Below, piece after piece: positions 7,098 to 10,485 of a stretch of DNA of 10,485 nt. Source of the DNA: Nitratifractor sp. (GTDB taxonomy: Bacteria > Campylobacterota > Campylobacteria > Campylobacterales > Sulfurovaceae). The position numbers were made by a program, and so were the translations under genes. The stretch lies in contig JANTGQ010000034.1 in NCBI GenBank assembly GCA_024762845.1, positions 1-10,485 on the forward strand. The letters run 5' to 3'. The notes beneath the pieces are model-generated. The model was not told the DNA's origin. It did no database searches and saw only the letters and a program-made list of their open reading frames with translations. Each line of letters starts with the position of its first letter. The stretch's first letter is position 1.

Positions 7098-8408
7098 ATG
7101 TCGATGCACAAAAAGGTTGTGAAGTTAGCTGCACCTAGTGTGGTTAATATGTTGCTGCTTACAGTTATAAGTTATACAGATACATTTGTTATATCCAGGT
7201 TTGGGGCAGATGCTGTGAGTGGTTCGAGTATTGTTATGGCTGTCTGGGGGCTTTTATATGCAATAACTGCTCTATTTAGCAGTGGCGAACAAGTGCTGCT
7301 TACAAGGTTTGTTGGAGCAAAAAGTTACAAAAAAGCCTCTATTGTAATATCTACACTTGTAATCTCTGCAATAGTAGTTAGCGTTGTATTAGCAGTAGTT
7401 TTTTACTATTTGCCTACTATGATTTTAACTCTATTAGATACAAGCAAAAGCGTTATAGAGTATGCTATTGCATATGGATATATATTGGTATTGGATATTC
7501 CGTTTATATTTACAAATACAGTAATTGATACAGCACTTATTAGCTATGGCAACACAAAAATGCCGATGTATCTGGCGATTGTTGCAGCTGTTTTAAATGT
7601 TATACTCGATTTTGGACTAGGGTTTGGATATTTTGGTTTACCAAATATGGGTGTAGTGGGTGTTGCACTCTCTACGGTTATTAGTTATGTAGTTGTTGCA
7701 CTTTTGCATCTGTACCTGTTTTTTGGGAACAAAATGCCTTATGGTGCCAATATAAGATTTTCTATGAGTGTATTAAAGAGAGTTTTAAAAATATCAATTC
7801 CTCAAGTGAGTTCGAGATTTATAACTGTACTATCAAATATTCTCTTTGGTAGTGCGATTATTACACTTGGAAGCAAGGTTTATGCGGGGTATAGCCTGGC
7901 ATTAAGTGCAATGTCTATTGCATATATGCCTGGCTTTGCTTTTGCATCTGCAGGCTCAATACTGCTTGGACAGGAGATTGGGGCAAAGAGCTACGCAAAT
8001 GCCAAAAAGTTTGTAGAGATTGCATTTAGGTATGCTTTTGTAGTTTTGGTTGGAGTTGGTGCATTTTTTTGGGTATTTGCTAAAGAGGTAGCAGAGGTGT
8101 TTAGTAGTGACCCGGAAGTTATTACAGTAATGGTTCTCTCTATAAGAGTATTTGCGTTGGCGCAGATACCTTTTGCATTTGATATTGTCTATACATTTGC
8201 AATTAATGGTGCCGGTTTAACAAAAAAGAGTTTTAAAATAAATATCTTGACGCTATGGATATTTAGAATTATTCCGGCGATGGTAGGGATATATATACTC
8301 CACTCTTACTATGTTGTCTTAGGGTCATTTTTGGTGCAAGTTATAGCTACGGGATACTTTATGTATAGAGAGTTTTACAAATATAGATGGGTACGACTAA
8401 AGGTTTAG
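7098..8408 (+). CDS. MATE-family multidrug/metabolite efflux protein
   Basis: An inner-membrane exporter driven by a sodium or proton gradient; typical substrates are cationic drugs, dyes or metabolites, but none can be assigned here. The 436-residue length and about twelve hydrophobic segments in two six-helix halves fit the family. Both halves carry the pseudo-repeated loop: LLTRFVGAKSYKKA in the first and LLGQEIGAKSYANAKK in the second. TM1 contains the conserved acidic residue in SYTDTFVISRFG. The start ATG at 7098 has AAAGG 7 nt upstream (7086-7090). It is monocistronic as far as can be seen: a 689-nt spacer from the pbp1A stop side upstream is filled mainly by repeats, and the convergent hipBA operon lies downstream. 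NorM-type versus DinF-type placement is not resolved. Confidence 0.9.
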   Translation: MSMHKKVVKLAAPSVVNMLLLTVISYTDTFVISRFGADAVSGSSIVMAVWGLLYAITALFSSGEQVLLTRFVGAKSYKKASIVISTLVISAIVVSVVLAVVFYYLPTMILTLLDTSKSVIEYAIAYGYILVLDIPFIFTNTVIDTALISYGNTKMPMYLAIVAAVLNVILDFGLGFGYFGLPNMGVVGVALSTVISYVVVALLHLYLFFGNKMPYGANIRFSMSVLKRVLKISIPQVSSRFITVLSNILFGSAIITLGSKVYAGYSLALSAMSIAYMPGFAFASAGSILLGQEIGAKSYANAKKFVEIAFRYAFVVLVGVGAFFWVFAKEVAEVFSSDPEVITVMVLSIRVFALAQIPFAFDIVYTFAINGAGLTKKSFKINILTLWIFRIIPAMVGIYILHSYYVVLGSFLVQVIATGYFMYREFYKYRWVRLKV

Positions 8409-8420
8409 TGGTACCCATCT
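8385..8420. terminator. Palindrome over the MATE stop codon, probable bidirectional terminator
   Basis: AGATGGGTAC (8385-8394) pairs with GTACCCATCT (8411-8420). After one G-G mismatch, ACTAAA (8396-8401) is followed directly by its complement TTTAGT (8404-8409), giving a 36-nt, dyad-symmetric hairpin centred between 8402 and 8403. It includes the last seven sense codons and the TAG stop (8406-8408) of the MATE gene and ends 15 nt before the hipA stop on the other strand. There is no clear T run on the plus side and only a moderate one on the minus side. Confidence 0.6.
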
Positions 8421-8435
8421 AACGTGTAGAGTAGG

Positions 8436-9704
8436 CTAATAACTTACTTTTCCCATCTGCTTTGCTACTTCTATATAGCTTGTCGCTCTTTTAAGAATAG
8501 TCTCTTTAAGAGTATCAAAAGACTCTTTTGACTCTTTGGAGTTAGTATCTACAGGTACTTTCTCTTCTGTGATAGCTTGTATTATATTTTTAGCTTGCAT
8601 TTGCAAAATTTGTGCTACTAGTTTATAGTTGATACCAATAGTTTGGGCAAACTCTCTTAAGTCGTATGCTAATATTGCATCTGGGTCAAACTCGTCGCCA
8701 TATGCCATTGCCATAGAGTGTTCTACATTAAATGCCAAAACAGAAACCAAATCATAAAAAGGCGCTGGCTTTAAGCCCTGTTTATCAACATAAAAAGAGA
8801 AGTTTTTGCCATGTGCGTCGCTATTTCCAATTAGTAAATTAAAAATTGCCCAATTTAGCAACTCTTTTTTTGCAATAGCTGGAATGTCGCATCTGTTGCT
8901 TGCATCAAAAAGTTTTTTAAAACTTACACCATCTCGCATATTTTTGACATCTCTATTGCTTCCAAAGTTTTGTTCATATTTATAAGATGGCGATAGGTTA
9001 AGCATTTGGCAAGCATCTATAATATGCACTCTTTTTACTTCGTTTTTCTCTGCTAACCTATCGAATCTTTTAACCAAAAGCGCTGGATATTTAGAGAAAT
9101 ATCTAAGCTCCACACTCGCAACATTTAAGCCAATGCTCTTTGCTAACTTCATACAAAAATACTCATTTATAACCAAATTTGGAAACGCACTATCTTCAAA
9201 CTTTAATATATGAGTAGAGCTTAAAGCCCCATCTGCCAAGCCTATTTTATTATTTTTTATAAATACAGACAGTTTAGATTGCACACCCGCTAGTGATAAT
9301 CTAACCTTATTATCCCAAATAGCAATATTACTCTGCTTGGATAGCTTTTCTACTATCTCATGAGTCGAAATTTCTCTAAAAATCTCTGATCTCTCTTTAA
9401 TCTCTCCAAAATATAAAGCCCCTGCTGTATCGTTGCCTATAGCTTTTAAAATTGCATAAATATTATTTTTAGAGATATGCGAAAAGTTAATAATATCATC
9501 TAAAAATCTGCCCTCTGGTATAATGTTTTGAAAAAATCGATTTATATCTGCTGATTTTGCAACTTTGTTAAAGCCAATATACGGCGATATTTCATAACCA
9601 CTTGCTTGCCACTCTTTTGTGTAATCAAAGCAGTAATTTTCTTCGTTATCAAGATATAAATACCCAACAAGAGTATTTTGGATATATACTTTTAGCTTAT
9701 TCAC
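8436..9704 (-). CDS. hipA: HipA-family serine/threonine kinase toxin
   Basis: The toxin of a type II HipBA toxin-antitoxin pair. E. coli HipA phosphorylates glutamyl-tRNA synthetase (GltX), stopping translation and promoting persistence; the target here is not known. The 422 residues include the N-terminal HipA N1 domain (about 1-105) and the kinase core. Compared with E. coli HipA (440 residues), I see the activation-loop serine in RLSLAGVQSK (Ser137, equivalent to Ser150), the nucleotide-binding lysine in HILKF (Lys168), KRFDR (212-216), the catalytic loop GNSDAHGKN (Asp296, Asn301) and the metal-binding PFYD (Asp318). All catalytic residues are intact, so the kinase should be active. The start ATG overlaps the end of hipB by 8 nt, the usual antitoxin-first coupled layout. 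The N1 domain argues against the split HipBST arrangement. Confidence 0.93.
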   Translation of the reverse strand: MNKLKVYIQNTLVGYLYLDNEENYCFDYTKEWQASGYEISPYIGFNKVAKSADINRFFQNIIPEGRFLDDIINFSHISKNNIYAILKAIGNDTAGALYFGEIKERSEIFREISTHEIVEKLSKQSNIAIWDNKVRLSLAGVQSKLSVFIKNNKIGLADGALSSTHILKFEDSAFPNLVINEYFCMKLAKSIGLNVASVELRYFSKYPALLVKRFDRLAEKNEVKRVHIIDACQMLNLSPSYKYEQNFGSNRDVKNMRDGVSFKKLFDASNRCDIPAIAKKELLNWAIFNLLIGNSDAHGKNFSFYVDKQGLKPAPFYDLVSVLAFNVEHSMAMAYGDEFDPDAILAYDLREFAQTIGINYKLVAQILQMQAKNIIQAITEEKVPVDTNSKESKESFDTLKETILKRATSYIEVAKQMGKVSY

Positions 9705-9963
9705 TACTCTTCCACTTAGAGACTTTTAACTCAACACCAAGGGCATCTAAAATTGTTAAAATTGTTGCTAATTTTACACCACGAAAGCCGTTTTCTATTT
9801 TATTTAGAGTAAAAGCAGATACCCCACAAAGCATTGCTAGCTCTTGCGTGCTTAAATTTAGTTGCGTTCTTCTAGCTTTTATAAACCGCCCAATATTATC
9901 TATGCTAACTGCACTATCAAATGGTGGTGCATCTATTGCTTTTACACGTTTTCCTCTGCTCAT
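9697..9963 (-). CDS. hipB: HipB-like XRE-family antitoxin and autorepressor
   Basis: A small DNA-binding antitoxin that binds HipA and represses its own operon. An HTH_3 domain covers about residues 24-81 counting from this start, with helix-turn-helix STQELAMLCGVSAFTLNKIENG split over helices 2 and 3 (38-59), followed by the typical VKLATILTILDALGVEL. I chose the ATG at 9963 (88 residues): it has AAGG (9973-9970) at 6-nt spacing. The in-frame ATG at 9981 (94 residues) lies only about 4-5 nt after the transcription start predicted from the TATAAT at 9992-9997 and lacks a Shine-Dalgarno. It overlaps hipA by 8 nt. The N-terminal 20 or so residues are basic and lie ahead of the HTH domain. Confidence 0.88.
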   Translation of the reverse strand: MSRGKRVKAIDAPPFDSAVSIDNIGRFIKARRTQLNLSTQELAMLCGVSAFTLNKIENGFRGVKLATILTILDALGVELKVSKWKSSE

Positions 9964-9982
9964 ACTAGACCTTAAATTCATC

Positions 9983-9998
9983 TTTAATTGAATTATAA
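9983..9998 (-). promoter_or_regulatory. hipBA promoter (-10) overlapping candidate HipB operator O1
   Basis: On the minus strand TATAAT (9997-9992) is a consensus -10; no -35 is evident, as is common in Campylobacterota. The box lies in an imperfect palindrome (9983-9997) that matches the perfect palindrome at 10082-10096; TAATTGAATTATAA is identical in both (14 nt). A repressor bound here would cover the -10 directly. Confidence 0.5.
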
Positions 9999-10009
9999 CA
10001 TAAAAATAT

Positions 10010-10057
10010 CTCTAAGTTATTAAAAATCAATTATAGTTGATTTTTAATAACTTAGAG
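10010..10057. repeat. 21-bp perfect inverted repeat upstream of hipBA
   Basis: The arm 10010-10030 (CTCTAAGTTATT...) is the exact reverse complement of 10037-10057, with a 6-nt loop TTATAG (10031-10036). The stem is AT-rich. It lies between the two candidate HipB operators, upstream of the proximal promoter. It could be an extra operator, a cruciform, a leader hairpin if transcription starts at the distal -10, or a small MITE remnant. Confidence 0.75.
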
Positions 10058-10065
10058 TGGTATGT

Positions 10066-10079
10066 TTCATTAAAATGAA
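10066..10079. promoter_or_regulatory. Small palindrome in hipBA upstream region
   Basis: TTCATTAAAATGAA is a perfect 6+2+6 palindrome between the 21-bp inverted repeat and the distal operator copy. It could be a further protein-binding site; there is no independent support. Confidence 0.25.
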
Positions 10080-10081
10080 GC

Positions 10082-10097
10082 TATAATTGAATTATAA
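10082..10097. promoter_or_regulatory. Candidate HipB operator O2 with embedded TATAAT on both strands
   Basis: TATAATTGAATTATA (10082-10096) is a perfect palindrome around the central G at 10089. It repeats the site at 9983-9997, 99 bp away centre to centre. Its symmetry gives a -10-like TATAAT in both directions; the minus-strand one (10096-10091) would start a transcript whose leader includes the 21-bp hairpin. Confidence 0.45.
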
Positions 10098-10168
10098 AAT
10101 ATTTGTCATTGCATTTTTAATAAGTGAGATGGTGATAAAGGTGTAAATAAGATGAAAATAAAGAGTGT

Positions 10169-10183
10169 TGGGGCAAAGCCCCA
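10169..10183 (-). terminator. Rho-independent terminator behind glnA
   Basis: TGGGGC (10169-10174) and GCCCCA (10178-10183) form a 6-bp GC-rich stem with a 3-nt loop, 15 nt past the glnA stop on the minus strand. The minus-strand sequence that follows is U-rich in parts (CTCTTTATTTTC). It isolates glnA from hipBA. Confidence 0.7.
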
Positions 10184-10198
10184 GGTGCTAATAGTTAA

Positions 10199-10485
10199 CT
10201 AGCAAGAGTAGGTAGAGATATACTCATATGCAGTTGGTCTACCCTCTACAGGTATAACGTGTCTGTCGAACATATAGTCAACATACTCTTGTACATACTC
10301 TGGACTCATAATTGGAGCCAGGAAGTCGTGGTCTGCTTCTAGACCCTCAAGAGCATCTCTGAAACTGTTTGGAAGTTCTGGAATTTTTCTCTCTTTTAAT
10401 TCGTCTCTTGTAAGTTCGAATAGATCTTCGTTAAATGGTCCTACTAAATCATAACCACCCTTTTCGATACCATCAAGACCTGCAA
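10199..10485 (-). CDS. glnA: Glutamine synthetase type I, C-terminal end (5' part beyond window)
   Basis: Makes glutamine from glutamate, ammonia and ATP in the cytoplasm. Only the last 95 codons are visible, ending in AYEYISTYSC and the TAG at 10201-10199. The reading frame runs off the window edge with two bases of a split codon. Seen: GLDGIEKG near the start, then EDLFELTRDELKE, PNSFRDALEGLEAD, and a tail matching GSI proteins of Helicobacter and Campylobacter type. The catalytic residues lie outside. At the position aligned with the adenylylated Tyr397 of E. coli GlnA (NLYDLP) the protein has Phe (DLFELT, codon 10420-10418), so control by GlnE adenylylation is not expected. A GC-rich terminator follows. 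Confidence 0.93.
   Translation of the reverse strand, partial: AGLDGIEKGGYDLVGPFNEDLFELTRDELKERKIPELPNSFRDALEGLEADHDFLAPIMSPEYVQEYVDYMFDRHVIPVEGRPTAYEYISTYSC

Noticed and set aside
9602..9991. 129-codon plus-strand ORF opposite hipA and hipB
   Set aside because: It is antisense to two genes with clear domains and has no homology signal I recognise; it is a shadow frame.

Overview
The window looks like a chromosomal segment of a member of the Campylobacterota (epsilonproteobacteria), probably an environmental Sulfurimonas/Sulfurovum-like lineage rather than a named pathogen. The DNA is AT-rich, arginine is coded mostly by AGA and genes are tightly packed. The order alaS-maf-...-pbp1A also resembles what I recall from Campylobacter (alaS-maf-pbpA) and Helicobacter (bioF next to pbp1A). 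The species assignment is inference from gene content only.

Bases 1-6436 are one compact plus-strand operon: alaS (5' end outside the window), maf, a bioF-like alpha-oxoamine synthase, a stand-alone ABC ATPase and a class A penicillin-binding protein. Gaps are 33 and 5 nt, then overlaps of 14 and 4 nt. It mixes tRNA charging, nucleotide-pool policing, a PLP enzyme of probable biotin synthesis, an orphan transporter-type ATPase and peptidoglycan synthesis. Co-transcription looks certain, a shared pathway does not.

Bases 6437-7097 are a 661-nt gene-poor stretch rich in structure. It holds two palindromic elements with related termini (6452-6622 and 6884-6985), a triple TTTTGTTAAC-type repeat able to form two alternative hairpins, a 16-codon mini-ORF whose Shine-Dalgarno lies in a terminator-like stem, and a palindrome with direct repeats just before the next gene.

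Bases 7098-8408 encode a MATE-family efflux protein. A 36-nt inverted repeat covers its stop codon and separates it from the convergent hipBA toxin-antitoxin operon (8436-9963, minus strand). The hipBA upstream region carries a repeated palindromic TATAATTGAATTATA-type site overlapping the predicted -10 box, and a 21-bp perfect hairpin between the two copies; these are candidate autoregulatory operators.

Bases 10199-10485 are the 3' end of glnA (minus strand) with a GC-rich terminator behind it. At the position of the regulatory adenylylated tyrosine of E. coli glutamine synthetase this protein has phenylalanine. Overall the window reads as conserved core operon, repeat cluster, accessory genes (MATE, hipBA), core gene glnA.
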